Assembly (NCBI GenBank): GCA_027605045.1 | Contig: JAQFWX010000007.1 | Location: 1,426,001 to 1,490,000, forward strand | DNA: 64,000 bases | From: Phallus indusiatus | Taxonomy: Eukaryota > Basidiomycota > Agaricomycetes > Phallales > Phallaceae | Direction: 5' to 3' | Shown here: piece by piece, positions 42,863 to 56,498 of the stretch | How positions within the stretch are numbered: position 1 is the stretch's first letter | How the letters are laid out: each line of letters begins with the position of its first letter | Translations under genes and position numbers: made by a program | The notes under the pieces: generated by a model | Databases searched by the model: none | The model's input: the letters and a program-made list of their open reading frames with translations, nothing else | Told to the model about the DNA's origin: nothing

Positions 42863-45800
42863 CTATTCAAAGTCAGGATCGATATCCTCAAGGCGGGCTT
42901 CCAGATCCTCAAGGGTCATATCAGCCAAAAGTTGTAATTGTGTTACTTTCATGCCGGTTTGAGAACGAATGGACGCGGAAAGGCGGACAGCAATTAATGA
43001 ATCTAAACCGTATGCTGTGAATGGCACATTGGGAAGGAAATCTTCTTCCGCGACGTTTAGAGCCTTCCGAACCAAACCGCCCAAGTCAACCTTGTCGCAA
43101 CTTTCGTCTCCAGCTACAGCTTCCGTACGCTCTGTTACACACAGATGTTGGAAAGATGTCAAAGCACCCATATCCTGACGTGCAAGGTTCCAGTTGAGAT
43201 TCGGAATATATTGAGCGAATGCTTCAACTCGCAATCTCCTTAGTCCATCGGCAAGGCAATCGCACAATTCTATAGTAGTATTATTAGCGATCTGCGGGAT
43301 CACACGAAAAGAGAAAACTATACCCTTAGTCGACATGCCCCATTGTAAGAAATGGCTCGAGCGAGCATTCTCACGTCTTTGATCGCGGACGAGCCAACCA
43401 CTATCCGTGACACCCGGAACGACAAGAGAAAACGCGTTGGCATATTTACTTGTTAGATCCTCCAGCAGTGTTTGAGCTCTAGAGATTCCGTCAGATTCAA
43501 TTATTAATCATTTCCTAATATAGACACTTACGAGGCATAATTGGATTGACCAGGACTTCCGAAAAGAGCCGCGACTGAAGAGAAGGATACGAAAAAGTCC
43601 AGAGCGTCAAGACTAGTGGCCCGCTCTAAATTGCGGAAAGCTGTTGTCTTGGAAGCAAAGACTTTCTCAAAGTCCTCCTTCGTTTGATTGGTGAACGACT
43701 TGTCAGACAGAACCATCGTCATCAAGAAGCAACCGCCGATAGGTTTCTGTAGCGATTTCACCAGTTCTGCTGTTGCCAGTGGATCACTTGCGTCCACAGC
43801 TCGGAGAGATAGTGATAAGTCGGGGATGCTTTCCAAGTGTTTAACCATCCGAAGACTTGCCACCTGATTGCTGGAATGTAGCGTTTCAATACCTCGGCGA
43901 GAGGTAAGAACAATATCGCGAGCACCATTCTTAATAATTAAATATATCAGCTATTGTGACATTAAAGAAATGGTTTTCACATACTTCATACATCCATAGG
44001 GCCATCTGAACACCCATACCACCAATACCACCAACGAGGACGTAGGTTTTACGAGGATCAAATAGAAGAGTTCGATCAATAACGGAGCTGCCCTGAGGGA
44101 TGGAAACGCTTTCTTGAATGGCAGCGGGAGCGGAAAGGGTGGGGAGATCATCCGGAATGACTTGAAGGATGGTTTCAATAGCAAGAGACACCAACCAAGG
44201 ATCTCTTTTCAGAGATTGCGCTAATCCATACTTCTCATCGTTCCAATAATATACTACTCCTTGCGACGACAGTAGCGTTGAAACAGTTTGAACTTGGGAC
44301 TTTACTTCCGCTCCCGAAAGAATAACGTCGTATTTTCCTCTGTCCCGAGCAACCCAGAGGGCATCTGGAACGGTTGAAACACGCGAAAGAGGAAGTTTGA
44401 GCTTCTCAGCCAGAGTTTCCGGGCTTCCCTGCCCAATGACGAATACATCTAAACCAAAGCTGGACAGTATTAAAGCAGCGGCTTGTCCGATAGTAGTGTG
44501 AATGTCAGTAATCAGCACGCGTTTGATAGCGGCCAGACGTCCGGGACGTTTTAAGGTTGCCGGTCCAAGTGAAAGAACGGCGCTAACGAAACCAGGTAGA
44601 CTTGACAAAACACTAAGGTGATTTCGATCGCATTTCACAATAGACCCAGCGTGAACCACGAGACGATTGGTCAACGAATCATTGGAAAGACCTGTAACAC
44701 AGTCGCCAGAAGAGAAGTCCGAGTAATTGGAGTGCGAAACAATCCCCATAAAGGCTCGAGGGAAGTCGGAGGTGAGACTAGACCAATGGGATACCTCAAC
44801 AACAACGTCATATTGCCCAAGGGGCGGTAAAGTGACGTGAGCAATTTGACCATCAACAATACTCCAGTGGTTTTCGCTGTCAAAGGGTACCTCTAATTCT
44901 GGAGAAGACAAGGGCACCACACGGGGTACATGTATGTCGCCTAACTCGTTCACCGCAATTTCGGATTCGCAAGAGGGTAGTTGTTGAAGCTGAGAGATAA
45001 CAGTCGACCTCTGCTCGGGAGACAAATCTGGATGGAAAATGACAAGATGCAAATCCCACACAGGGAACTCTTTGGTGAGTGTCCGAACTAGCCCACGAGC
45101 CGCGCTGCCGTCTAAACCAGCGGCAGCACAAATCCAGATCGAAAAGGTTTCTGTGGGATCAAAGGCCACAAGCGCATCTCGTAGGACCATCTCCTCTCCA
45201 CATGTGTACGAAAAGACGAAACGAGATTTATCCACACTACTGAAAAGAGAGGTTGATTGAGAGCTCTCTGCTGCCACCTCGTCGACCGGGACAGAGAGAA
45301 GACTTGAAGCGACGTTGGCCTTTTGTGCTAAGAAGACCAAAGAGTGGTCTTCTTCTGGAGGACTTGCGGAGAAAGTAACACATTGGAAACCACTTCGCTG
45401 AAGTAGCGAACGCCAAGCTGGTAAAGAGATGGTGCAGTGTGTATCGCGTTCATCACCGAAGTCGAACCTAAATACTTATTAGAATATTTTGAGAATCAAG
45501 CATATAGCAGAAGCACGAACCATTCCTGGAATCCACCGAAGAAAAAGTCGTACCAGATAGTTCCGGCAACGCCTGTCTGCCAGGCTTCGCCATCGAAGTC
45601 CACTGTCAGGACGTAACCACCCGGAACTAGCAAGTTCGAGATCGACGACATTGTTGCGTCGAGATCAGTTGTAGCATGAAGGACATGTAGAGCAGTGACG
45701 ATATCGAAAGATGCTGGCGAGATGTCTTGCTCTTGAGGCGACTTTGTCAAATCAAACGCGGCTGCCCGCATATATGGATAAGGGAATCGTTGTACCGCTT

Positions 45801-48800
45801 GCATCGCAAGACCCAGTGAGATATCTGAAGCTACATATTCGACGACGATATCTGGGAATTCCAATAAAACGTCGACGAGATAGCGCGTCAACATTCCAGT
45901 TCCGCAGCCTACTTCAAGAACACGAATAGCCTTCTTCCCAGCAACCTTAAATTCCTCGAGGAGTTTTCTGAAGATGGAAGCGCTTTCATGGCAGGACGGC
46001 AATACCGAATTTTCGGTACCATAGAAGTTTTGCATGGTCTCCACATTAGAGTATAAAGCTTGAACAGTAGCCTAAATGATCCAGAGTTAGGTTCTTTTCG
46101 AAAGCAAAAACAATGCAAGGCATACCGCAGTAGAGGCAAAAACCTCGGGATGGACTTTTGAGAAACGTTCGGTGACATCGAAGTATATCGGATAGGCTTC
46201 ACGAAGTGCTGCGACGCGCTGCGATGATAGAGCATCCTCGTTTCGCGGGAGTAAGGAAGCTTTCTTAGAGAACTCCCAGTACCTTTGTCGATGACGCTAT
46301 GAGACTATAAGTAATCATTTCATCGCTTAAACCTTCTTTTACACACCTCTCCACCAACCACGATCGATTTAGATAACGTGGCTTTTATGGTTTCGGTAGC
46401 CATTGCGTCCAGAGTTTCCCAAAGCATGCGAGTATCCTTCTGGAGCGGACGAACGTAGCAGTTTTCTTCGTCTTCACGAACAGGAAGTGCGAGCGGTTGC
46501 CACTCCAATTGGAAACGGTTCTCGACCCCTTTCTGAACTGAGTTTCTATGACGGGCCATCTCAAAGTCTTTCAAGGTACATAGCCTGCGACCGGTGTTGT
46601 CGGCGATGAAAATGTCAACGGCAACGCTCTCTGAATTCTCAGGTAAAGAACAAATCGTAATACTGTTATAATCAGAGACACATACCGGGGGTCCATTCCT
46701 TCAAAACGAAATGAGCGACAACCTCCTCGGGTAAGCCATCGATGATCAGTGCATCATGGACCATAACACGGGCCGTCTTGGAAGGCAAGAAATAATCCCT
46801 AGTCTCGTAGTCGAGAATGACTTGTTCGTGCTCCATGATAAAGAACATAGTGCCATGGAACACTGCATCCAGCACAACAGGATCGAAACAATATTTCTCA
46901 CTCCTAGACCCAAAAGTTCAATAAGAGATGTGAAACATTTTAAAGTATAAAGTCCTTACTCTGTGTTGACAGATCCACGAAGGAAGGCTAGACATTCGTC
47001 TTTGCCCTGGACACAAGAAGTAATCCTCTTGAAGTCATCTCCGTAATTAGTAAAACCTTTGAAACCGTGCTCGTAAAGATCTTCTACGCGAGCGACGCGG
47101 GGACACCGTTCTTTGATTTGCGACAGGTCCAATGGAGTATCGTCTATCCCATTTGCTTCGAATGATAGGAGACCGCGTGAGTGAACTCGGTCGAAATCAG
47201 GGGTGCCCTATCAGTGTACATGAGTGACATTGCGACAGCAAAATGAACAAAAATCAATTACTCCTAATACCCAGGATTTATTCGATCCATGACTGAGAGC
47301 GGTTGACGTCTTGACGGTCCATTGCGCACCGTCCAAGGCGACTTCTACGGTAGAAGGCGCTTCGGATGATAATGGAAGCGCTGCTAAGAAGTCGACTTCA
47401 AACAAGACTCTCGCACCAAATTCGAGTGCCATCTCGATAAAACCAGCAGCTGGCATTATAGGTTCCTCGTTGATAATATGACCAGCCAAAGACGGGTGCG
47501 TGTTGGTGTTGATACGGAGACGAGGATGGTTCAAGGGTCCCTTTCCGGTTTGCAAAAGACGATGGAATGCGGGACTGTCAGAGTTGAAAGGGATGTCCTT
47601 CTTGTTGAACGGATACGTAGGGAGTTTGACCTGCGGGTTTGAAGCGGGATGACCGTTGAGAGCATCGAAATCGACATCGATACCATTCATGACGAGGCGA
47701 CCAAGAGATTCGAGGAACGCATTTCCTTCCAAAAACTCACCCGATTTGGCGGGACGACGAGCAGGGCAAGTAATCTTGGAACCCTCGACACCGGCGGAAG
47801 AGATGTAAGAAGAAAGAACGGGATGGGGTGAAATCTCAACGTAACACATATTCGGATATCTCTCAACCAACTCTGAGGTGACTTGATTGAAAAGAACCGC
47901 CTGACGTGCATTTCTCCATAAGTAATCCACAGAGAATGGTTCCTCCCATCTTGTGCCTGTGACGGTGGAGTACATCGTAACCGTCGGGGCTGTAATGTCG
48001 GGATATCTGGCGAAAGCCTCTCCAACCAAAGTATCGCACTCGTTCTTACAGACGTCCATGAGGTATGAATGTACAGGAACGGGAATTCGAAGGCGACGAG
48101 CTAGAATACCGCGACTCTCGGCGAGAGCACATAGTTTATCGACTAGATCAACCAATCCTGCGGCACTGACACCGTCTGGAGCGTTGTAACAGGCGAGGAC
48201 GAGGCTATATTCCCGTTGAGATTGTTCGAAAATTCCTTCTTTGGCGAGAACCTCGTCAATAAGAAGTTCGGCTTCCATCTCGCTGCAAGCAATGGCTGCC
48301 ATACCACCACCCACTTTCTCCGCGACACTCATCATCTTAGCCCGTGCGACAGCAACTTCAACAGCCATTTCTTTAGGAGCGGCCCCGGAAGCATACAAAA
48401 GGGCAGTCTCTCCAGCACTGTGGCCAAGGACGACGTCTGGCTTGATATTCAGGCTAGCGAGAAGATCGAAAATACCGATTTGGAGGATAGTCAAAGCTGG
48501 TAGGGTTACTGTCCATTCGCTGGAGAGGGACGGCTTTGCGGACTCATTGGTTTCAGGGGGCGTAACAAACAGTCCTGACGATTCGAGAAGAGAAACGCCC
48601 ATGACATTACGATAGGCTTCATCGCATTCGTAGACACTCTTTCGGAAGGCAGGATATCTGGCGAAGAGCTGACGACCCATCAAAGCATGTTGAGGACCTT
48701 GACCACTGAAAACGAAAGCAAGGGGTGGTCGGCTTCGCGGAGCCAGCTGCGGCTCGCAGAAAGAAATACTTTTCGCATCTGACTGAGGACTGTAGAGACC

Positions 48801-50864
48801 AAATGAACGCCAGGTGAGTTGTTGAGCTTGACGGCCAGCGAGTTTGTTGAGTAAAGGAATGTCGGCCGGAGATGCCGCCGAAAATAGCTCTTTGATGGAA
48901 TCGGACATGGCGACCGCAGACCGGGGTGTCAGACCACCGCTCATAACGAGCATTGTTTCGGGAAGAGAAGATGCAGTATCATCTGACAGAGATTGGCCGC
49001 GAGACTGATTGGGAGGACCTTCTACGATAACGTGTCCATTGGCGCCACCGATACCAAAGCTTGATAAGGAGATGAGAGCCTTTCCCGTTGAAGAGCGAGG
49101 CGTAAAGGGAACGGGAGAGCCTGAAGGGACGTGAAGATCGTATTCATCCCAACGAATTTTACGATTAGGATTGACAAAATTGGCCGTAGGGGGGATCAAC
49201 TGATGTTCAATTATATGCGTGACTTTCAGCAAAGAAGCCAGGAAAGCCGTAATTTCAAGGTGGCTAGGGAACAAAAAGGAAGATTAAATTAAATTTGATG
49301 CCGGATTCGACTTCTCTCTAAATCCAAGTTCTTACCCAAGGTTTCCCTTGACACTTCCCGCGAGAAGTGGTGAACCGTCTTGATGTCTGAACTTTTCACC
49401 GACCCAATTCGCCTCAGTAGGATCACCAGCAGCGGTACCTGTGAAATTAATAATAATTCGTCTCAGTCAACTGCAAATGAGCATAGAAAATATGCGACAG
49501 ACCAGTAGCGTGCATTTCAACGAAGTCGACTTCCGAAGGGTTTTGTCCTGAAATCTCGTATGCGCGTACCATAGCTGCTTGTTGAGCAGCGGCGACCGGA
49601 GCGTTCAGCGGACCTTGGCCTCCAGCGGAATTGATCGCTGAACCGAGAATCTACACACAATTGAAAAATTGTCAAAAGCTCAATTTCTTTTCGAGAGATG
49701 GTTGGGAAAATTTTCGACTTACCGTTGCATAAACACGATCGCCATCACGAATCGCAATGTCGAGAGGCTTGAGAACTATGCAAGCCACACCCTCTCCCCT
49801 TGAAAATCCATCAGCGGAGGCGTCAAAGGGTTTGCATTTCCCATCCTTTGACAAGACACCAGCCTGTGAATATTGAATCCATTCATTCAACCTGAAAAAC
49901 AGTTATAAATAAATCCAGCGCTACACAAAACAAGAGGGAAAAAGAATGTGGCATATATAATATACAATAATTCCACACACGAGAGGCACGGATCTTCGGC
50001 CGAAAAGTGCTCTTTTTTTCTGTTTTATGAAAGAAAACTAATAACTCACCTCAAATTAATCTGAGCTCCTCCAACAACCGCTGCCTCACATTCCCCGGAT
50101 TGAAGAGCCTGCACGGCGAGATGAGTAGCGGACAAGCTTGAAGAACAAGCCGTATCAAGCGGAAGGGATGGACCATGCAGATCCAGATGATACGAAATCC
50201 GGTTGGCCACCATGGCGGGAATATTGGCAAATGAGCCAGTGATGGCGTAAGGATCCTAAGATAATTGTACATGCATCAGCCGGGCATGTCAAATTAAATG
50301 ACGGAACGTGTTCCTAATATGATCATTGATGATTACTACTCACAGCTTCTCCAAGAACACCAGCATCATGGTTCACAGCGGCCGCATACACACCAACCTG
50401 ACAACCTCTATACTTGATTCCGGCATCTCTGAGAGCGAGGAAGGAATGTTCGATCAGTTTTCGAGTACCAACGGGGAGAGTGAGGGCGTCGTTTGCGGAT
50501 ATTCCGAATTCGACAGGATCAAATAACGTCGGATGGGTTAAGAATGCTCCCAATTTCGGAGTGATTAAATTGGAAAACCTAAATTAAGATGTTCATATAC
50601 ATTATAAAATAATACTCGTCGAGCATGGCATATGTGACAATGACATGATGATGATGACGATGATGATTTGATTGCGTTAAAATGAAGAAAGACATACCCT
50701 TCAGAATTGAACCTATCCGAAGGTATTTCAGAATAGGCTTCTCCCTTTCCGAGGAGAAAAGGCCAGAATGAATCGTAGTCGAGGTTATGATCGTTCGATC
50801 CAGACGGCAGCTCAACAGACACGCCGATGACTGCGACGGGGATATTATTGTTGCGAATAGACAT
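42863..50864 (-). CDS. Type I reducing polyketide synthase 1 (KS-AT-DH-MT-psiER-KR-ACP)
   Basis: The order read right to left is as follows. KS begins [16 protein letters not shown] and carries active-site [16 protein letters not shown] and KGNLGHLE. AT has [14 protein letters not shown] and GHSAGE. DH has [14 protein letters not shown], then [11 protein letters not shown]. The methyltransferase has [17 protein letters not shown] degenerate ER-like region has [21 protein letters not shown] has [10 protein letters not shown] and [18 protein letters not shown] has [12 protein letters not shown]. It stops at 42863-42865 with no thioesterase, so release is by another enzyme or hydrolysis. The DH motif HxxxGxxxxP reads [10 protein letters not shown], with Glu at the Gly position. 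About a dozen introns leave roughly 2,300 residues. The same domain order was described, from memory, for basidiomycete polyene synthases. The product is unknown. Confidence 0.9.
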
Positions 50865-53800
50865 TTTGTTGTTCTAACTTGGCTTGACGAACTTGACGAT
50901 GATGCAGGGTGAAAATTGTGAGCGAGTGAGTCTTGTGTGGAGAGAGTAATACGGGGAATTATAATTTGTAAATTGTAATTATTAAAATAGAATATGGAGT
51001 GATCGTCGAGTTAGAGAACGTCGAAGGGGAAGAGGAGGGCGCAAGGGGAGGGGACAGCAAAAAAAAGCTTTCAAAGACAGGCAGGTTATATATACTCTGC
51101 CATATTCAACAAAGCAGATCTCGGTGATAGATTTCTATGTCGCATGGCAAGGGAAAAAATTATTTGGGCAATTTCTGAAAATAATAAAATAAAATAAAAT
51201 ACGCAGGAAGAATTCATTCGATTGAAGATGACGGCTCGCGAATTCAAATGGCAGGAGGCCCGAGCCGACGAATTATCTAACACACATACCCGATCTGTTT
51301 GAACCTAGTCCTGCCTGGCTGTCTCAGTCTCAGTCTCAGTCTCAGTCTCATTTCCTTGTTCTCTTTCCAAAAAGTTGATGAGAGCTTCGCATTTTTTTGT
51401 TTTCTATTTTTATCTTGTACTGATTTCCTTCTCTCTTCCTCTTCCGGTCTTCCCTGTAAAAACCCTGGTACCATGTCAAATGTGGAATTTAGCGCCAGCA
51501 ACCAAAAAAAAAAAAAATGAAACTGACGCCCCAATGTCCCGACGGTCACGGTGCGGATGGTTCCCCAGTCGTGTTTGCTTTCAACAATGTCCAAATTTCT
51601 ATATGTCTAGCATGGCGATATACAACCTACGCTGATGTCTTCCAGGCCGCAATGTGCCTTCTTCGACACGATAACCGCACGGATCCAGGAGGATAGAAGA
51701 CGTCCAACTCATTTCCGCTTTTTCTCTGCACGTCTTCAAGAAAGAAGTTCTTATCCGTTATCCGTTCTTACAATAATATGTGTATATGTATCTATTTATA
51801 TATACATATATATATGATATGATATGGGAGGGTTCCAGTGGTGATTCTTCTCTCTCTCTCTGTATTCTGGCTTCTATGAATATTATCAACTAAAACGCTA
51901 TTACACGTACAATATATCGGCAGAGGGAGTCATCGCAGTTGTGGCTTTCGGATCGTTCTTATTTTAGCCAAGCATGCCATCACAGAGAAACGCCAGATCA
52001 ACAAAAAAAGCTGGTTGGTCGTTTTTTTTTTCTCCCTTATTGCCGAACTGGGTATACAATGAAATTCTTCATCCGTTCTCAGTTGCGCTGATAAGCCCCG
52101 TTTGCTCGGCCATGCGTCCAAAGTCGCAATAAGCCCGTCGACCAGTCAAAAATCGACGTCCAGAATTTCCCTCAAGTTTTGGACATGTGAACTAACAAGC
52201 AACAACCAGGAAGACTTATAACTTAACTAGCACCTCTGATCCTCGCGCTCAAGGAACAAGGTATTCAAAATACTAGCCAAAAATTCACAAGCGAAAATAA
52301 ATGTTATTAAACATTCCGATAAACCGAAAAGTGTTTATAACCGGATGCCTGGAATGAGCGGGAAACAACTCGCAAAGACAAATTTGCCTTACTAGCGTAT
52401 TCCGAGTCTATTCTGAACTGTTTGCATATACCAACAGATGTTCCCAAAGTGAGCTTGAACAAACCCTTGGCTGATTTGCTTTCCATGTGTTAATACATTT
52501 CTTATGATGGCTTTTGAGACATATTTTATTTTTATTTCATCATCATCTCAATCGGATGAATTCCGGTCAGACCTCAAGGCGAATAGCTATTTCCTAATTC
52601 GGCGACAAGACAAGGCACCGTTGCAATTCTCCTTATAAGGTAAACTGGGTGAGCTCCTTTCCAACCGGGAATGACAGAATAACGCGAACTGGAAATGTTT
52701 CGATCACAATGGACAAGCTCCCTGAAATCATAAACATGAATAACGAGAGGAAGTTATTGAGGACAATAAGATTCAACTCAAGTGGTGCGCTCATTTAGCA
52801 CGCTGATCTGTACCACATGTTCTACAACTGACGAGGGTTTTTGTCAGACCATTTGTAGACACCGAAGGAGGCCGAATGTCCACCTGTGAAACGAGGGAAA
52901 ATCTCTCCAGTAAATCTAATACAACAGGAAGCAAGCTGTAGTCGCGCGATCACCTCTCGGTTCAAGCTCCTCAAAGCTATGAAGCTGTGTCAACCACGAC
53001 CACGAATTCAACAGAGGGGCACTGAATGTCAACGTTTAAATGTTTTGAGTACTAAATTACATGAGCAACCACTCGCGATCGCGTCATTGGAAAAATTGTA
53101 TGTGCGAAAGCCACTGACTCACGGTCGATCTGAATATTTATTAAAAGTTACTTGAATAGGTTTTTAAATAGTACACATATGCACGCATGACGCCAAAGAA
53201 AGAAGAAAAAAACATGTTCGTGTTTGAGAGCTCCACAAAGTTGAAACGTGCTCTCCACGGAGTCGACGCGTTGGGTAATTATTTTATCCTAATTAGGAAA
53301 ACCGCTTACATTGTTGTCCGGATTCGTCTGGCAGTTACTTCGCTTCATTCCCTACAGTCCTTACCCAATCTGGATCGAACAAAGAAATGCTGGACTGTGG
53401 CACCGGCCAACATGAGATTGAGAATTACGTTTGGCACCAAAGTTTGGAGTGACGCCCGATTATCTGTGCGCTCATGACGACAACCTATGAAACAATAAAG
53501 CTTGAACAGGACAGTTGTCAGTACCAAACGTCAAGTGGTACTGCTTCTTCAATATTATAAGCGCATCTGTCGAGAACTCGCTGCCAGAAATGCTGTGCGG
53601 AAGAAGGGAGGGGAAAGGGCCATGCGTGACTGAGTTGGACGATACAAAACGACAGCCGAAGTCCCTGCGATTAGTATTGCTCGTTTAGTCAAAAAGCGGA
53701 ATAGCATCATTGCCCGAGGATCCTGACAGTGTCAATGTGGTATTACCCACCCCCAATGTATTCGCTGTTCCATGTCACCATGTGCAAGTATTGGTATTTG

Positions 53801-54366
53801 TATACTTACTTTTTATAGAACTCGGTACTCGCCCATGATTTAATTGCCGTGAATGTTCTGTTTGTTGGTGTTGTCGTGGCTTGGCTCAAGGGGCTCATCG
53901 GGACCAAGCTGGCGTTCAAAAAAGCTCAAAGGTGCTCCTCGAAAAAAAACTAGGGAAGCCCAATCGCGCTGGAGTCTCATTCGTCATTCGTACAGTGAGC
54001 ACGGGTTGGCTGGTCAGGGCAGGAAAATGGAAATGCGACCAGCGATGAATGAAAAAAAAAACAATGGTTGTATAAAGGAGCGGCGGTGACCGGTACAACT
54101 GCGAGTACAGCGCAGCGCAGGGCATGCGTGCCAGACGTGGTGATTACAGGGTTTACTCTGGTTTACTTGACACTGGTGGTGCTTATGTTATTGACCCTGG
54201 CATCGTTGGGGCGTGACGACATGTGACTGCAAGGAATGGAAATGTAGACGCCCGGTGGGGATCCCCAAGCTGAGGAGGACACGTTAAATAGTTTGGAATC
54301 AGACCAACATCAACGTTCCAACAGTCTCTCACCGTGTTGTCGTTTGCTGCACATCTGTAATAACAA
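50865..54366. other. Intergenic region of about 3.5 kb between PKS 1 and the desaturase
   Basis: This region holds the PKS promoter on the left and the desaturase promoter on the right, which diverge. No supported gene was seen. Small features are a run of AGTCTC repeats at about 51322-51350, AAATA-type repeats at about 51181-51199, and TA-rich repeats at about 51790-51825. Open frames at 52886-53155 and 53187-53477 have no recognisable motif. Confidence 0.4.
51322..51350. repeat. Short hexanucleotide microsatellite
   Basis: Five near-perfect repeats of AGTCTC lie about 0.46 kb upstream of the PKS start. This is simple sequence only, with no sign of function. Confidence 0.7.
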
Positions 54367-56121
54367 ATGTCCACCGTTCGGCCCTCACGAAAAACACCTC
54401 CTCCGGAGATATCCGCTGCCACTCCTCCTCTCACCCCGCCCCAAAAATCCCAGTTCCTCCCCAGCGAGTCCGAGAGCGACGACGACCATCACTCCACTCC
54501 CACCCCCACTACCATTAACGACCCCAATGTGCCAGATAGCTATGTCCAACACATCATGCGAACCACGAAACCTCTTCCTCCTGTTACATGGTCCAATTTT
54601 TACAAAGAAATCAACTGGTTGAATTTCACCATTCTCACCGTCACTCCCGTACTTGCTGCATATGGCTTTTGGACTGTCAAGCTGTATTGGAAGACGGCTA
54701 TCTTCAGTGTTCTTTACTACTTTTTCACCGGTCTCGGTATGTAAATTTTTTTTTCTTCCGCTTTCGATTCGCGTTCTTTTGTTGTAACAACCGCGCGCTT
54801 CGTAGGTATCACCGCTGGATATCATAGACTATGGGCCCATCGCTCCTATAACGCGTCCCTTCCTCCAATATTTCCTCGCCTTAGCCGGCACCGGTGCTGT
54901 GGAAGGTTCTATCAAGTGGTGGTGTCGAGGTCATCGCGCGCACCACCGCTACACAGACACCGATCTCGATCCCTACGGTGCCCATCACGGTCTTTTGTGG
55001 TCCCATGTCGGATGGATGATCATGAAACCTCGTCGCAAACCTGGTGTCGCCGATATCTCTGACCTCAGTCGCAATCCCGTCGTCAGATGGCAACACCGCC
55101 ATTATATCCCCTTGCTCGTCATTATGGGTCTCATTGTTCCTATGGCTATCGCTGGTCTAGGTTGGGGTGACTGGCGAGGCGGTTTCTTCTTCGCGGGTGC
55201 TGCCCGACTGGTGTTCGTTCACCACGTCAGTTCATTTTTTCTCTTCTTTCTTGACCCTCTGTCCCTGCTCACGTGTTTTTTCTCTTACATTATAGTCAAC
55301 ATTCTGCGTCAACTCACTCGCTCATTATCTTGGCGAGACGCCATTTGACGACAAGCATACACCTCGTGATCACTTCATTACCGCTTTTGTTACCATTGGT
55401 GAAGGTTACCACAATTTCCACCATCAATTCCCAATGGATTACCGAAATGCCATCAAATGGTACCAATATGACCCCACGAAATGGTTTATCCTCGCCTGCC
55501 AGAAGCTCGGAATAGCTAGCCATCTCAAGAAATTCCCAGAGAACGAGGTCAGGAAAGGCAAGCTTACTATGGAGTTGAAGAAGCTTCGCCGCACCCAGGA
55601 TCATCTCAATTGGCCACAAGATTCGATCGATTTACCCATCATTAGTTGGGATAGCTGTTCGTATCTCTTTGATTATCATCAGGTTTCTGTCATTGACTGG
55701 TTTTTTTTTGTTCTTAGTCCAAACTCAATCAGAGACACGCCCGCTCGTTCTTATATCCGGTTTTATTCATGACGTATCTTCATTCATGGACGAGCACCCA
55801 GGTGGTCGTCAACTCCTCGCCAAGCATATTGGAAAGGACGCCACTACGGCTTTCTTTGGAGGCGTATATGACCACTCCAATGCAGCTCATAATGTAAGCA
55901 CGCACCACTTTACAATTACATCCTCGACATTTTGCTCACGGTTATACTAGCTCCTTGCCATGATGCGTGTCGGAGTTCTTAACGGCGGTCTGGAACTAGA
56001 ATCTGAACGTGCTATACCTCCCAGTCAAAAACTCCGAGTCATGCGTGCCAATGAAGTGGGCTCGCCTTATAACAGTAGCGCAGGTGTTCTTTCCGATGGT
56101 GATGTAGGCGATAGACGATAA
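54367..56121 (+). CDS. OLE1: Delta-9 acyl-CoA desaturase (Ole1-type) fused to cytochrome b5, with apparent frameshift
   Basis: This ER membrane enzyme makes oleic/palmitoleic acid from acyl-CoA. A disordered Ser/Pro N-terminus is followed by INWLNFTILTVTPVLAAYGF. Histidine boxes are HRLWAH (box 1), GHRAHHRYTDTD (box 2) and GEGYHNFHHQFP (box 3). A C-terminal cytochrome b5 domain has SFMDEHPGGRQLLAKHIGKD. Introns lie at about 54738-54805, 55225-55295, 55661-55716 and 55893-55950. Between box 1 and box 2 the frame changes. Codons read to 54864 (SYNASLP), but QYFLALAGTGAV is in the next frame from 54866. No intron of usable length fits there. Restoring two bases would give the expected family sequence. 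This is either a sequencing or assembly error, or an inactive allele. Confidence 0.85.
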
Positions 56122-56498
56122 TGAAATCAAACGGAAAATTAATGAATCAAATATATTCAACGGCACGGTCAGAGACCATTTTTTGTCCTAGACAATTTTA
56201 TATCACATGTATCAGATCAAAAATTCCTTCATTTGAATAAAATCCCCAATATCATAGCATATAATTTTTCTGATTTTCGTGTCTCGATTATCAAATTGGT
56301 GCTTATCATAAGGTTACAAGAATTTTTATAACTATGTACATCAACACCAAATTAAGAACACGTGACAAAAAGTAATAAGTAAAGGAAGGAAGAAAAATAA
56401 TACACTGCGATTTGAATGGAAAGGTAACAAAAAGGAAGGACATAATCGAGCATGGAGAAAGATTCATATAATTAGGAGTTTGTAAGAGGCAGTACCCG
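56122..56498. other. Convergent 3' intergenic region
   Basis: About 380 bp between the desaturase and cyclin stops, AT-rich with several A/T runs, no coding sequence seen. Confidence 0.5.

Noticed and set aside
52886..53477. Open frames of about 90 codons in the PKS-desaturase intergenic region
   Set aside because: No conserved motif, no sensible splice partners, basic random-like composition.
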